The translations under genes were made by a program, and so were the position numbers. Below the pieces are notes generated by a model that saw only the letters and a program-made list of their open reading frames with translations, did not search any database and was not told the origin of the DNA. Below, piece by piece: positions 1-11,132 of a stretch of DNA of 64,000 bases; the stretch's first letter is position 1; each line of letters begins with the position of its first letter. The DNA is from Sipunculus nudus. Lineage: Eukaryota > Annelida > Sipuncula > Golfingiida > Sipunculidae. The stretch spans positions 5,307,676 to 5,371,675 of the forward strand of contig CM049311.1 of the NCBI GenBank assembly GCA_026874595.1. The letters are read 5' to 3'.

Positions 1-423
1 GTATCCAATGTTTATACATAAAACATTCCATCTATATCCATAAGTTCATATCTTAGAATTACATGAAAAGAAGGAATATATTATAAATAAGAATAAGCTA
101 ATTAAATTTCAATTATAAAGGTAACAAAAAAACCTCTCCGATCATAAAGCTGGAGATATACTCGCCTGCCTTTTTTCTTGGCTCTCTCTCTGGGTGCTCC
201 AGCGCGTGTTGATATGCTGCAGCTGTTGCTGGGCTGATATTTATACTAACATCTCTCCGAGCCGGACATGGTTCTTGAATGTGCCGCGGAAGGAGCGGGA
301 GGGAAGACATGCTACTGGTCACGCGGGCGGGAGTGAAGGTTCTACTACATGTTACTTCTACAGGTTTAGCATTAAAACTCACAATTTAAAGGCAAAAAAT
401 AACATTGAGGCAAATAATGTAGG

Positions 424-485
<62 letters not shown>

Positions 486-520
486 AACGTTGTGTGTTTG
501 TATGTGTTGCTTTTATAGCA
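1..520. other. unassigned AT-rich sequence at the left edge
   Basis: No gene is recognised here. The more GC-rich stretch at about 180-345 opens two short overlapping frames on opposite strands with no recognisable protein. An (AT)n tract fills about 427-475. I could not match this part to the spacers of the array. Confidence 0.4.
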
Positions 521-2980
521 AATGTTATCTTACAATTATTTCTTCTACATTTTTCTACGTTGCAGGTGTTATTAAAGCTAAACTGATACTTAAGTCAAAA
601 TCATAACGAAACTATGTACAATGTATATGTATATGTACATGCAAGTAGGATTTACATATACTATTTTCTTTAAATTTTATCTCAGCGACATTCCATATGA
701 GTTTGAGAATATGTTGCATTCGTTAGAGATTTAAGGCACTCCAATGCTGAAATGCAATTGTAATAATAATTATAAAAATATAAAAATACTAACAGTTTGA
801 GAAATTTGCTTGATATTTATTCTCAATACTTAATATTAGGGATTCTTATACTGAAATTTAATTAATAGTAAATCTTTAAAAATAGAAAATACTTTTAAGA
901 TGGTCCCTTAGACTGTCTAAATCTAAAAATAGACTCTGCCATAACAAAATACTAGTATGCCGATGAGCAATTAGTAAACAGCGTAATGCTAGCTTTATCT
1001 TAAAAAAGGAGGCTCGGACACCGTTTACTGTGACAGCTGCATGGTTTGACATACTTATATACGTTTAACAGAATCACATGTGAGCCCACGTTTATTTGCC
1101 TACATGAGAAGTGACATCCATTGGTGCCATCACTCCGCTATCAAAACCACCATTTCTGTATAGTCTTATACGCTCATCACGCAGCGGTCATACACTGCAG
1201 TCGTCCCAGAGCTCCTTTGTTTTAACCGCTGCATCGTACAGCAAGATTCTCTGCTTCTCGAATTTCAAACATGCGACAACCGCTCGGATATTATAAAAAA
1301 ACTTTTATTCAAAGTGGATCAATTATATTAAATTGTACATTTGTCAGTCATGTTTTCATGAATTGATTTGTCTTGTTTATTCAAATTTTCAGTAATGACA
1401 GGGCATAGGTGTATCAGCGATCCTTATCTAACTGCTATGATAAAAATAAGATAAAAATACAATAGTCACAAAGACTCTCATTCACAGAATTTCAAAATCT
1501 GTCCTAAACTTGCGTATAATGATTAAATGTTTAGAAAAAAAGCTTTCCGTATAAATTCATTTTGTGGGGACAACCGTCTCTATTTTTAATGCCAGTTTAA
1601 CAAAACATTCCATTCCAGTGTTACATCGTGACAGGATAGTAACACATACACGCTTCCTCTCATTTTATATCCTGGTGTTAACCAGGCCCGATAACTAGCT
1701 ATACCTGCTTGCCCTGGGTGTGTAATAGTCCAATTTGCTGGCCTTTTCCGCCGAGCCCCCCCCCCCCCCCCCCCCCCCCCGAGGCTCATTCGTTTGTGAG
1801 TGAAACACGGTCGTGGGGGAAGGTATTCCCATGAAGCCTCCAGACCGCTCACCATGGAAACCGACCGTAAAAAAAATATCTGACCACCTCAGCTGACATT
1901 CGAACTCACGATCTATCCGTATACCATAAAAGGCTTTTCGTGTTGATTGAGTATGCATGGCAAATATAAATATTCCATATATTTAATGTTAAAATATTAG
2001 AAATAGATCAAATGGGCTGATTAAATGTAACAAAGTCTGTATGGAAACCTTTGTAACCAGCTAGTTGGGTAAATTTTATTCACATATTACATTATTTTAC
2101 ATTATTTACTTTTTCACCTTTTTACTTTTACCACTTGTAGATATATGTTCAACTAGAATGAACACTCAGAAGAGTGGGCCTTTCAAGGTGCTCCGACCCA
2201 TGTTTTCATTGCTTGTCAGAAAATATGGGTCACCCTGCCCTGTTTTGCGCTGCATTTAAACAATGTACCTCGCTGTTAAGCAATATCATATATTTACGAT
2301 TAATGCCCTACTAACACCTAGGAGGAAGGACACACACCCATCGTTATAAAGACATTTATGAATGAACGTCGGCTGAACTGAAAACCCATTGTGGTCGCAA
2401 CTCTAAAAGATAACTCTAAATAATTATATGTTCGGTAGCTTTTTTACACACTCATTACATGCAGTGAGCGGGTATTTTTTTAACTTATCTACACACTTTT
2501 CTTTTACTTAATTTTACTTGCGTAGACAAAATACGTAAATTTTTGCCAACGTGGCCTATGGATACACTTATCTGAATTCATGAATAGTGGATTGAAATAA
2601 TATAATTCATTTAAGTTTCAATTTCATCATCATGATTGAAAAGTTAGCATTTTTAATACACGTAATGAGACAATAGTAGTTATTTGCAATTTTATTACTG
2701 AAGATGCAAAAAATACCGTCTTGTAGAAAGGGTACATTTAAAGAGAAAAAAAATAAGTGATCTCTGTACGATAGAATCTTTAGTCCCGCAGAATAATTGT
2801 TCTCGATGTGACCGAAACTGGGAGGTCTGCGGGCCTTTATTGCCACTTAATTCAATGTAAAGATACTATAATCTTTGGTCCAAACGGTCTTCTAGAAAGG
2901 GTGGATGGTTATTTAATTGACACAATGGACGGCATGGCAACCAAACACAGAAATAACTCAGGGCGACAGGTGATCAAGTA
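520..2980. other. array spacer (convergent type) downstream of copy 1
   Basis: This stretch lines up with the spacer between copies 3 and 4. Positions 540-830 match about 15390-16540, but the GGTGGCGCC repeat block found there is missing here. Positions 1560-2350 match about 17450-18250. It ends at the poly(A) signal of copy 1. Short frames inside it are not conserved as protein between copies. The spacer implies that a + strand gene lies, or once lay, to the left of the window. Confidence 0.65.
1756..1780. repeat. 25-base poly-C tract
   Basis: Twenty-five consecutive C residues on the + strand, inside the A-type spacer. The matching positions of other units lack this run. A short frame on the minus strand that reads it as poly-glycine is an artefact. 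Confidence 0.9.
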
Positions 2981-3170
2981 CTTTATTTACAGACGTGTAA
3001 TATGAATGTTAAATTAGACGCATATTTACCATGATGTACAAATGTGTATATGAACATATTTACATATGACAATACGAGATAATGAATATGACATGAATAA
3101 CACAAGAACACGATGCATGTTATAAACATTTTACAATAGCCGTGATTATAACGCCTTTGAATCTCGATGT

Positions 3171-4088
3171 TCAGCTAGTAGCCGCCAGAGGGCACTTGCG
3201 TCTTCTGGCGATCTCGCTGATGTTCTTGGTGTTACCAGATCTCAGACGACGGTTGGCGAACCATTTCTTGACTTGTTCTGTGGTGATTCCCCCTGTGCTG
3301 GCCAGGTACTCAGTGGTCTCGGCAGTCGGGTACGGGTGCTCCTCATTCATAGAGTACCAGTTCTCCATGATACGAGTAGCTACAGGATTCAGCTTGGCGG
3401 GCTTGGTTTTCCGTGGACGGATTGCTGGAGCAGCAGCAACCTCCGTCAAAGAGGTCACGTGACTAGATTCTACCTGTTGACACCACTGCTGGACTTGACT
3501 GATGAGACTGCTGTGCTTGTTGTCATAGTAACTGTTGATGCCGTCATGTTGCCATGGTGACAATCCTTGAGAACTCAGCGCCTGGTAACGCTCCCCTTCA
3601 AGTTGACTGGCCTGCATGGCGTAATAATTCTGGATCTCCTGGGACCTCGTCATCTGCTTGGACTCGAGTGTCAGGAGTTGAAGGTTCAACATGGCGATCC
3701 GGAGAGACAGAGGTTCAGGGAATGCATTCTTGACTGGTGCTGCCACCTGTGACATTGCAACTTCCGATCTTTGGTAGGTAGGTGCTGTCACCTGTGACGT
3801 GGTGACTTCCGCTCTATGGTGTATGGTAGTCCCCATAGTGACAATGACTGGACTGTACTGATATAGCCATTCTCTGTGTGTCTGTTCGTTCAGTGATGTA
3901 AGTGGCTGTCTTGCTGGTACAGCGGGCTTCATGCTAGTGGCTGTCTGGTTCATCGTTGGGTAATGGACTGGCTCTTTAACCGACGTGGGCCCTTGTATAT
4001 CCATCCCTTGGTGTGTAGTGTACGATCCTGAACACAGGAGAGAATTCAGCTCCTCAATACTGGGGACGTCCAAGTGAGTCAGGTCCAT
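3171..4088 (-). CDS. TALE-class homeobox protein, SPILE-like (copy 1)
   Basis: Predicted 305-residue nuclear transcription factor in one uninterrupted frame. The homeodomain spans about residues 226-288: a basic N-terminal arm (RKTK), helix 1 with the ENWYSMNEEH motif, the P-Y-P loop with three extra residues that defines TALE proteins, and recognition helix WFANRR with Trp48, Phe49, Ala50 and Asn51. A helical glutamine-rich block of about 90 residues precedes it, beginning at FPEPLSLRIAM. The N-terminus opens with the family motif MDLTHLDVPSIEEL. The linker carries an imperfect internal duplication (VTTSQVTAP and VAMSQVAAP) shared only with copies 2 and 4. The tail reads NISEIARRRK where most copies have NIREIARRRK. 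The start ATG is first after the TATA box and in good Kozak context. A poly(A) signal lies at 2982-2987. TALE class is firm; SPILE assignment is an inference. Confidence 0.88.
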   Translation of the reverse strand: MDLTHLDVPSIEELNSLLCSGSYTTHQGMDIQGPTSVKEPVHYPTMNQTATSMKPAVPARQPLTSLNEQTHREWLYQYSPVIVTMGTTIHHRAEVTTSQVTAPTYQRSEVAMSQVAAPVKNAFPEPLSLRIAMLNLQLLTLESKQMTRSQEIQNYYAMQASQLEGERYQALSSQGLSPWQHDGINSYYDNKHSSLISQVQQWCQQVESSHVTSLTEVAAAPAIRPRKTKPAKLNPVATRIMENWYSMNEEHPYPTAETTEYLASTGGITTEQVKKWFANRRLRSGNTKNISEIARRRKCPLAATS

Positions 4089-4234
4089 TTCCAGTTTACT
4101 CTTATGCTATACCTGTGCAGAGTACCAGTAGGCACGTGCACACAGGTTGAGTAGATTCTTAATAAAGACTTGAGGCCGAGCTCTAGTGTTGAGCAGATTC
4201 TGAGTGAATGATACCTGCTCACCAGCTACTCACC

Positions 4235-4499
4235 TTTATATACAGGCTACTCACACGCGGCTCACTGATAGACACCAGAAACTTTATTCCCTCCTTTGAC
4301 GGCCCAAACTTTCTTTGACCATCGGACTTTGATCCCTTTGATCATCACAGAGTAGGTTACTTAATCAAAGGCTCTGGTTACTAAACTCAGCCCCGTTCAT
4401 CAAAGGATGGTTTGTTGTTTGTCCTGACCGGCCATAAAGGATCAGACTCAGTTTGGTTGTTGTGTTTTAAGTTTGTAACTCATCAAACAGGAATCAAAG
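4235..4499 (-). promoter_or_regulatory. promoter of copy 1: TATA box plus seven TCF/LEF-like sites
   Basis: On the minus strand a TATATAAA box (4235-4242) lies 147 bp upstream of the ATG. Beyond it are seven exact CTTTGA/TCAAAG hexamers at 4294, 4313, 4327, 4336, 4365, 4400 and 4494. The one at 4336 sits inside CCTTTGATC, the core used in standard TCF/LEF reporters. Chance would give about 0.1 of these hexamers in this span. Binding is inferred from the motif only. Confidence 0.7.
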
Positions 4500-7400
4500 T
4501 AAGTCTGTACGTGTGGCTCAGAAGAAGAAGGAATGTTGGTTAAATTCCAATTTCGACCGAATCATTTATAACGATGACCATTTTATTAATTATATTTCGT
4601 GAGATATATATTATTTTCAAATGAGAAAAAAAAACAGTTTAAATTTTTTTAGCAGTTTTCTTCATATTTTTTTTTCTAGTCGAGGCCTGGACAGTCAAGT
4701 GTTAAAACGCTCGCCTCCCTCCGCTGGGGACCCGGGTTCGAGCCCCGTAGTTGCTATGAAAGTGGGTTGTAGTGGCCTGTCCATGATTGGTGGTTTTCTC
4801 CGGGTTCTCCGTTTGTTCCACTTTTACAGACTACCGAACACCATCATCCGAGCCATCGAGAATGCCTTGTATTAGATGTACTATCCATGTAAAATAAATA
4901 AAATTTATATTTTGTTCTATTTTTTATTAAGCGCCTTAGTTTGGTTTATAATGAATATAATTCCATATATGACACACTATAAGATATATTATTTAAATAA
5001 TGCTATAATAAAATAAAAAAAATAAATTAATACAAAATAATGTAGAATAAGAGAATATAATATAAAATTATTTAAAAATAAAATAATATAATATAATTTA
5101 AAAATAACATCCTAAAAAACTCTAAACAAAGTCCTTGCGGGGTTTCCCGATTGTGGGGCGGGTAATTTCGGGCTGAAGTTTTACTGTGCGGGCCGGGGCA
5201 GGATTTAAATTCCGGCCCGCGCTGGGTTCTGACATATATACCGGATGTCCTACATTTACTAAAAAAACACTGTAGGCCCACTAAACTGAAGTATCTGTAG
5301 AATTACTTTTATGTTTTTTTTTTAGTTGTTTGTGTGTTTGTCTGTTCAATTGCTTTTTTTAATTGCCAAGTTTAAAGTGGAACATGTAAAATTATCGTTA
5401 ACTAGGGTCGTCACAGCTGAGTTGAGAGCCAGGACGTGCCTCACTGCAAATTGAGTGGGATTTAAATAAATATATGGGCAGCCAGACCCTTGTTTTACGC
5501 TCTTCATATTACCCTCTAGTTTTTCTACATGGCATTTTTATTGTTTCACAGGAATATGAATGAAAGTTTAGTTTGTAAAAATGAACATCCTAACATCAAC
5601 TTCATTCACTTGCTGTTACATTTTGTAAATAGAAAGCATCTACGTTAGAAAACATTCGAATTAATCAAGCCAAAGTAACGGGTGTGACCTATTTGGAAAC
5701 AAGTTGACTGTCATGCTATAAGCATCTAATATGAACATTCATTAATGTTCATTGTATATAGATAATTGGATGATATATAAATAAAAGAAATGGGACACAG
5801 AGAATATTGACAAGGGTCGTATTATATTGCTTGCTGGTAAATCGTACGGTATGATTACGTCGACAATTAGTTTATTCGGGTTTGTAAACGGGGACAAGTA
5901 ATTAATTAATCAGAAGGAAATCAGAAATCTACTAACTCATCAACTAATAAACGTAAACAAACAAGAATCAGCTCATCTTTTTGGTCGATCATTTACCAAA
6001 CGGACTGAAATTTATTAAATCTAATTATTATCATCACTTTTTTTATTACGAAGATGGCTGATAATAATAATAATAATAATCATCATCATCATAATTATCA
6101 TAATCATTATCATATTATTATCATTATCATTATCATAGAGAGACAGACAGAGATGGAGTATATATTCAGAGAACAGTTCATCCTGCTATAGTATGTTGGA
6201 GTACTTATACTGAATTAACTGGTGTGACGTCTGTGCACTTTGCCTAGAGTAATGCAGCTACCATTACCTCCAAGAAGAGAGCCATGCATGTACACCAAAT
6301 ATCGTGCCACTCACCACCCAGCTAATAAAATATTGTCAAATTACCGTATTTACTAGTTACCTTTCACATGGATAAAAACAGTATAGTCATGCATAACATT
6401 GAAAACATTAATATTCAGAACTTGAATTTATTACATTTGTAACACAGTAGTTTAACCCATTAAGTCCATCTGGGAAACCAGTTTAATTTTATTACAATGT
6501 GTTAAATTTTTTAAAAATGTATACACTAGGTAATTTACGCATGAGAGTATTCATATGTTCTATGCTGTAAATGTTGGAACTCGTTTCGCAAATATAAACC
6601 TAGTTTTAATCTACATGTATGGAAGATTGATTATTTATTTTTATAACATTTCTGAGTCTATAATATTTTTAAATACATCATTATAAATACATATTTTTAA
6701 ATACTTTTCCTGGGACCCAGGAAATGGAATGAGTACAATGATATAGAATACACCGAACTGAATTATGCAAATATAGCAAATGTACTATCACTTTGAATAA
6801 TAAATGTATATCACTGCACACCGGCATTTAATTATCATCACAATTATATAAAAACATTTCCCTGTGTTTCCGTTATATACAATTGAATAATTAGACGATA
6901 TGGTTATTAGTGGTAATCCCTGCAAAAAATATGTTTAATTTTAATGTTGAATATAAACAGCATTTGTCACATCTTACGTTTTACAAATAATGTATTCTTT
7001 ACATGTCAATTGACAACTGTTTGGTTTCAGATATATGATATGGCACGCGTTTATACTTCTGTACAAAGTCTATCGTCAGTGCGTAGCTAGTGTCGGTTTT
7101 GGTGTATTGCAACACGTTTTGTACCAAAATAGGCTGCCCTATACATTTTTACAAAGGATACTTTCATTTATCACCAGTGATACAACAAGGATGTATGGGT
7201 ACCTGAAATAGAGGGTTACAGGAGAGAGCAAATGTGTCATAAAAATGCGAAAGTCTGACTGTCCGTGAATTGTCTGACGTAATGGGATTTAATCCAAAGT
7301 CACTCTGTAAAATATCGGTCGAATCAAATATTTGACACCTAGTATGAATTCCTGGACAATTGAAACTTCAGACCCCTACAATTGCAGACCAAACCACTGG

Positions 7401-8150
7401 GAAAAAAATAATTTTAAATTTGCAGACGGGCGGCATTTTGGATTTTGGGATTTCGCGGATTCCGCCCACATGCACTTTCGTGAAAGACAACCTTGCTAAA
7501 ATTTTGAATTACCCGTCATAGAAGAGAAATTCTCTGAGAAAGTAATTTATGCTTTCTTCTGTCACGGAAACGCTCCATATGAACCAAAGAGGTGTTCATA
7601 TACTGGGAATAACAGTGGATCAATGTAAGATAATCATAATTTATTTTTATAATAATTGAGATACGGGTGTTTCTAAATGAATGTTTACATAATATTTATA
7701 CTGATTGTGTTAAAATTTCAAACCTGTTAATACTTTTAAAAAAATGATTCTTTTGCGGGATTACAGGTATATGTCTAACTAAACTGTTTTAATTCGATGG
7801 TTAAATACAAAATGCATGTCAGTCCCAAAACGTTCACAAGGCTAGCGTACAAGATAATGCAGGTGGCGCCACTAGCCATGTTCAGTCTTTAGATATATCC
7901 AAGATCAATATCACTGGAAATTGCTATAAAGCGTAAATAATTATGAAATTGTAGAAACTGTTATTCAAAGTGGACCAATCATATTGTACCTATTACGTCA
8001 CGGTTTTCATGAATTGGTCGTCAGGTTTAATTGGCCAAAATATGATAAAATAAATAAGAATCGCAAAATCAGCCATAAACTTGCGTATAATGATGAATTT
8101 TTTATTTTAGTTCTTTATTTGTTAGGGGGAAAGGGGGTTTACCGCCTTCA
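4500..8150. other. upstream region of copy 1, partly shared with copy 4
   Basis: No gene is seen. Positions 5100-5280 match 20900-21070, and about 6840-7250 match about 21400-21830, so copies 1 and 4 share this upstream region and not the usual divergent spacer. Positions about 7310-8100 occur inverted at about 32950-33620. Simple AAT/CAT repeats lie at 6060-6140. The stretch at about 7400-7620, with the GCAGACGGGCGGC and CGTGAAAG motifs, looks like dispersed repeat. Confidence 0.55.
4683..4912 (+). mobile_element. tRNA-derived SINE
   Basis: A tRNA-like head starts at about 4683. It has an A-box-like stretch (TGGACAGTCAAGTG) and a clear B box (GGGTTCGAGCCCC) at about 4735. After it comes a conserved SINE body with GGTGGTTTTCTCCGGG and a 3' end running into AAATAAATAAAA. 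The body resembles the central domain of SINEs common in molluscan genomes (from memory, not searched). The copy sits in the upstream region of copy 1, about 190 bp beyond the last TCF-like site. Confidence 0.7.
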
Positions 8151-8690
8151 TTTTTAATGCCAGCTTATTTAAGAATATACATCTGCAGAATTTAACTGCA
8201 GTGTCACTCCGCGACAGGACAGTAACACGAGCTTCCTCTCATTTTATATCCTAGTGTTAGCCAGACCTGGTGACAACTGCACCTGCTTGCCATGGGTGTG
8301 TAATGGTCCCCATTACTCAGTATTATCACCGAGTAATTCCAGACGTTTATGAATTAACGTCAGCTGAACTGAAAATCCATTTTGGTCGCGAAGGACAACT
8401 CTAAATAATTATATGTTCTGTTGGTTTCTTTAGACACCAATATACTGAAGATAGATAGAATGATGTCTTGTAGAGAGGGTACATTCAAAGATGAAGTAGT
8501 GGTGTATCACTGGATGCTCAAGGGGGCTTCATTGACACTTAGTTGATTTTACATCTAGTATCTTTGGACCAAACGGTCTTCTAGAAAGGCTGGACGGTTA
8601 TTTAATGGACACGACTCATGGCATAAAAAAAAAACAAACACTGAACGTATCAGGACATAAGACGTTAAGCTGTCAGGTGATCAAATGCTT
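8150..8690. other. A-type 3' flank of copy 2
   Basis: Matches the sequence just downstream of copies 1, 4, 7 and 9, including the block at about 8560-8700 that ends in the poly(A) signal. It is shorter than the other convergent spacers and follows the upstream region of copy 1 directly, so copies 1 and 2 are in tandem, not tail-to-tail. Confidence 0.6.
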
Positions 8691-8879
8691 TATTTACATA
8701 CGTGAAATATGAATATTAAATTAGTTACATGTTTACCATGATGTACAATTATATATGAATATGTATATGAACATATTTACATATGACGATACGATATAGT
8801 GAATACGATATGAATAATACATTTAACGATACATGTTACACACATTTTACGTGATTAAAACGCGTTTGAATCGTGATGT

Positions 8880-9782
8880 TTAGCTAGTAGCCGCCAGGGG
8901 ACACTTGCGTCTTCTGGCGATCTCTCTGATGTTCTTGGTGTTACCAGATCTCAGACGACGGTTGGCGAACCATTTCTTGACTTGTTCTGTGGTGATTCCC
9001 CCAGTGGTGGCCAGGTACTCTGTGGTCTCAGCGGTCGGGTACGGGTGCTCCTCATTCATAGAGTACCAGTTCTCCATGATACGAGTAGCTAAAGGGTTCA
9101 GCTTGGCTGGCTTGGTTTTCCGTGAATGGGTTGCTGAAGCAGCAGCAACCTCCGTCAGAGAGGTCATGTGACCTGATTCTACCTGTTGACACCACTGCTG
9201 GACTTGACTGATGAGACTGCTGTGCTTGTTGTCATAGTAACTGTTGATGCCGTCATGTTGCCATGGTGACAATCCTTGAGCACTCAGCGACTGGTAACGC
9301 TCCCCTTCAAGTTGACTGGCCTGCATGGCGTAATAATTCTGGATCTCCTGGGACCTCGTCTTCTGCTTGGACTCGAGCGTCAGGAGTTGAAGGTTCAACA
9401 TGGCGATCCGGAGAGACAGAGGTTCAGGGAATGCATTCTTGACTGGTACTGCCACCTGTGACAATGCAACTTCTGGTTTGTGGTAGGTAGGTGCTGCCAC
9501 CTGTAACGTGGTGACTTCCGCTCCGGTGGTGGTCATGACACGGCCAAGTATCGTGGTGAACCAGTCTCTGTTTTGTTGACCGTTCAGTGCTTTCAGTGGC
9601 TGTCTTGCTGGTTCAGCGAGCTTCATGCTGGTGGCTGTCTGGTTCATCGTTGGTTGATTGACAGGCTCTATGACCGACGTGGGCCATTTTATATCCATCC
9701 CTTGGTGTGTTGTGTACGATCCTGAACATAGGAGAGAACTCAGCTCCTCAATACTGGGGACGTCCAAGTGAGTCGGGTCCAT
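8880..9782 (-). CDS. TALE-class homeobox protein, SPILE-like (copy 2)
   Basis: A 300-residue intact copy starting at the ATG in the family motif MDPTHLDVPSIEEL. The frame runs 13 codons further upstream, but only from a TTG, so that extension is not taken. The homeodomain covers about residues 221-283, with the P-Y-P loop and WFANRR recognition helix unchanged. Alanine and serine replace alanine-proline just before it (AAASATHSRKTK against AAAPAIRPRKTK). The linker has the same doubled segment as copies 1 and 4 (VTTLQVAAP, VALSQVAVP). It is head-to-head with copy 3, 3.5 kb away. Poly(A) signal at 8689-8694. Confidence 0.88.
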   Translation of the reverse strand: MDPTHLDVPSIEELSSLLCSGSYTTHQGMDIKWPTSVIEPVNQPTMNQTATSMKLAEPARQPLKALNGQQNRDWFTTILGRVMTTTGAEVTTLQVAAPTYHKPEVALSQVAVPVKNAFPEPLSLRIAMLNLQLLTLESKQKTRSQEIQNYYAMQASQLEGERYQSLSAQGLSPWQHDGINSYYDNKHSSLISQVQQWCQQVESGHMTSLTEVAAASATHSRKTKPAKLNPLATRIMENWYSMNEEHPYPTAETTEYLATTGGITTEQVKKWFANRRLRSGNTKNIREIARRRKCPLAATS

Positions 9783-9941
9783 TTTCAGGTTACTCTTGTG
9801 CGATACCTGAGCAGAGTACAAGGAGTCACGTGTACTTCAATCAGTGGGTAACCGTTTAAGCAGATTCTGAGTAAACAATGAGGTCGAACTTTGCGTTGAG
9901 CAAATACTGAGTGAATGATACCTACTCACCAGCTACTCACC

Positions 9942-10195
9942 TTTATATACCAGCTACTCACTGGTAAACTTCAGAAACTTGATTCCCTCCTTTGACGGCC
10001 CAAACTTTCTATGACCATCGGTCTTTGATCCCTTTGATCATCACAGTGTAGGCTAACTAATCAAAGGCTCTGGTTACTAAACTCAGCCCTGTTCATCAAA
10101 GGATGGTTTGTTGTTTCCCTGACCGGCTACAGAGGATCAGACTCAGTTTGGTTGTTGTGTTTGTAAGTTTGTTACTCATCAAACAGTAATCAAAG
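9942..10195 (-). promoter_or_regulatory. promoter of copy 2: TATA box plus six TCF/LEF-like sites
   Basis: TATATAAA at 9942-9949 on the minus strand, 160 bp from the ATG. Hexamers stand at 9990, 10023, 10032 (in CCTTTGATC), 10061, 10096 and 10190. The site that copies 1 and 5 have next to the first one has changed from CTTTGA to CTATGA. Confidence 0.68.
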
Positions 10196-10451
10196 TAAGT
10201 TTGTACACGTGGCTCTGAAGAAGAAGAAAGGTTTGGTTTAGGTGTTTGACAAACAGACCTGGCTTTGATGAGACTAATGGTTCGATCTCATCGTTTAAAA
10301 AGTTGATAATTTTATGAAATATTTCGTGAAATGTATTTTATTTTCAAGTAAAAAAGATATTACAAATACTCAATATGTCTTTTTGCTTTATTTTTTACTC
10401 CTCATTTAATGGGTTACAACTAATAATTGTATTAAAATCCAATGAAGTCTC

Positions 10452-10453
<2 letters not shown>

Positions 10454-10512
<59 letters not shown>

Positions 10513-10515
10513 TAT
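10454..10515. repeat. (AT)n microsatellite
   Basis: About 30 TA units with one interruption. It directly abuts the foldback repeat that follows. Confidence 0.95.
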
Positions 10516-10650
10516 AACTCTGGAGAAAAAACAACACTAAAAATTCACAACAGTCTGTTTCTCGGGATGCGACCGGATCATCAGGTGAATATGGTTAGTG
10601 TTGTTTTTCTCCAGAGTGAATTTTTAGTGTTGTTTTTCTCCAGAGTTATA
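10515..10650. mobile_element. short foldback repeat, possible MITE
   Basis: The left arm begins ACTCTGGAGAAAAA and continues to AAAAATTCAC (about 10516-10550). Its reverse complement occurs twice on the right, ending CTCCAGAGT at about 10591-10618 and 10619-10646. (AT)n tracts or TATA flank the arms. No coding capacity. The arms fit a MITE-like hairpin element; no target-site duplication can be read because the flank is itself TA repeat. Confidence 0.55.
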
Positions 10651-10711
10651 CCGCTCTGGCCTAGTCTGTAGGCCATAGAGCACTTTACATCGGAGGGTAA
10701 CACTACCTTTT

Positions 10712-10770
<59 letters not shown>

Positions 10771-11066
10771 AATGTAATATATTCATCATGTAAGTTCATA
10801 CACATATTATAATATAATATATATGATATAATAAAATACAATCTTATATAATATAATTAAATATGATTAAATATGATACTATATAATGTAATAAAATATA
10901 CTTAAAATTAATCACATTTTTATATAATCTAATATTAAATAATAATGTAATATGTAATGTCATGCAAACTATAATATACTATATTATATATATAATTACA
11001 TATGCACTATACTACAAATATATATCCATATACTATAGGGTGCCTTCAAAACAGTGTAATACTTTC

Positions 11067-11071
<5 letters not shown>

Positions 11072-11130
<59 letters not shown>
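11072..11130. repeat. (AT)n microsatellite
   Basis: A run of about 30 TA units in the divergent spacer. Counterparts sit at the same relative place in the units at about 46975-47010 and 57377-57417. Confidence 0.95.

Positions 11131-11132
<2 letters not shown>

Noticed and set aside
1880-1945. tRNA gene on the minus strand
   Set aside because: A B-box-like motif is present, but no A box or cloverleaf can be built; at most a SINE remnant.
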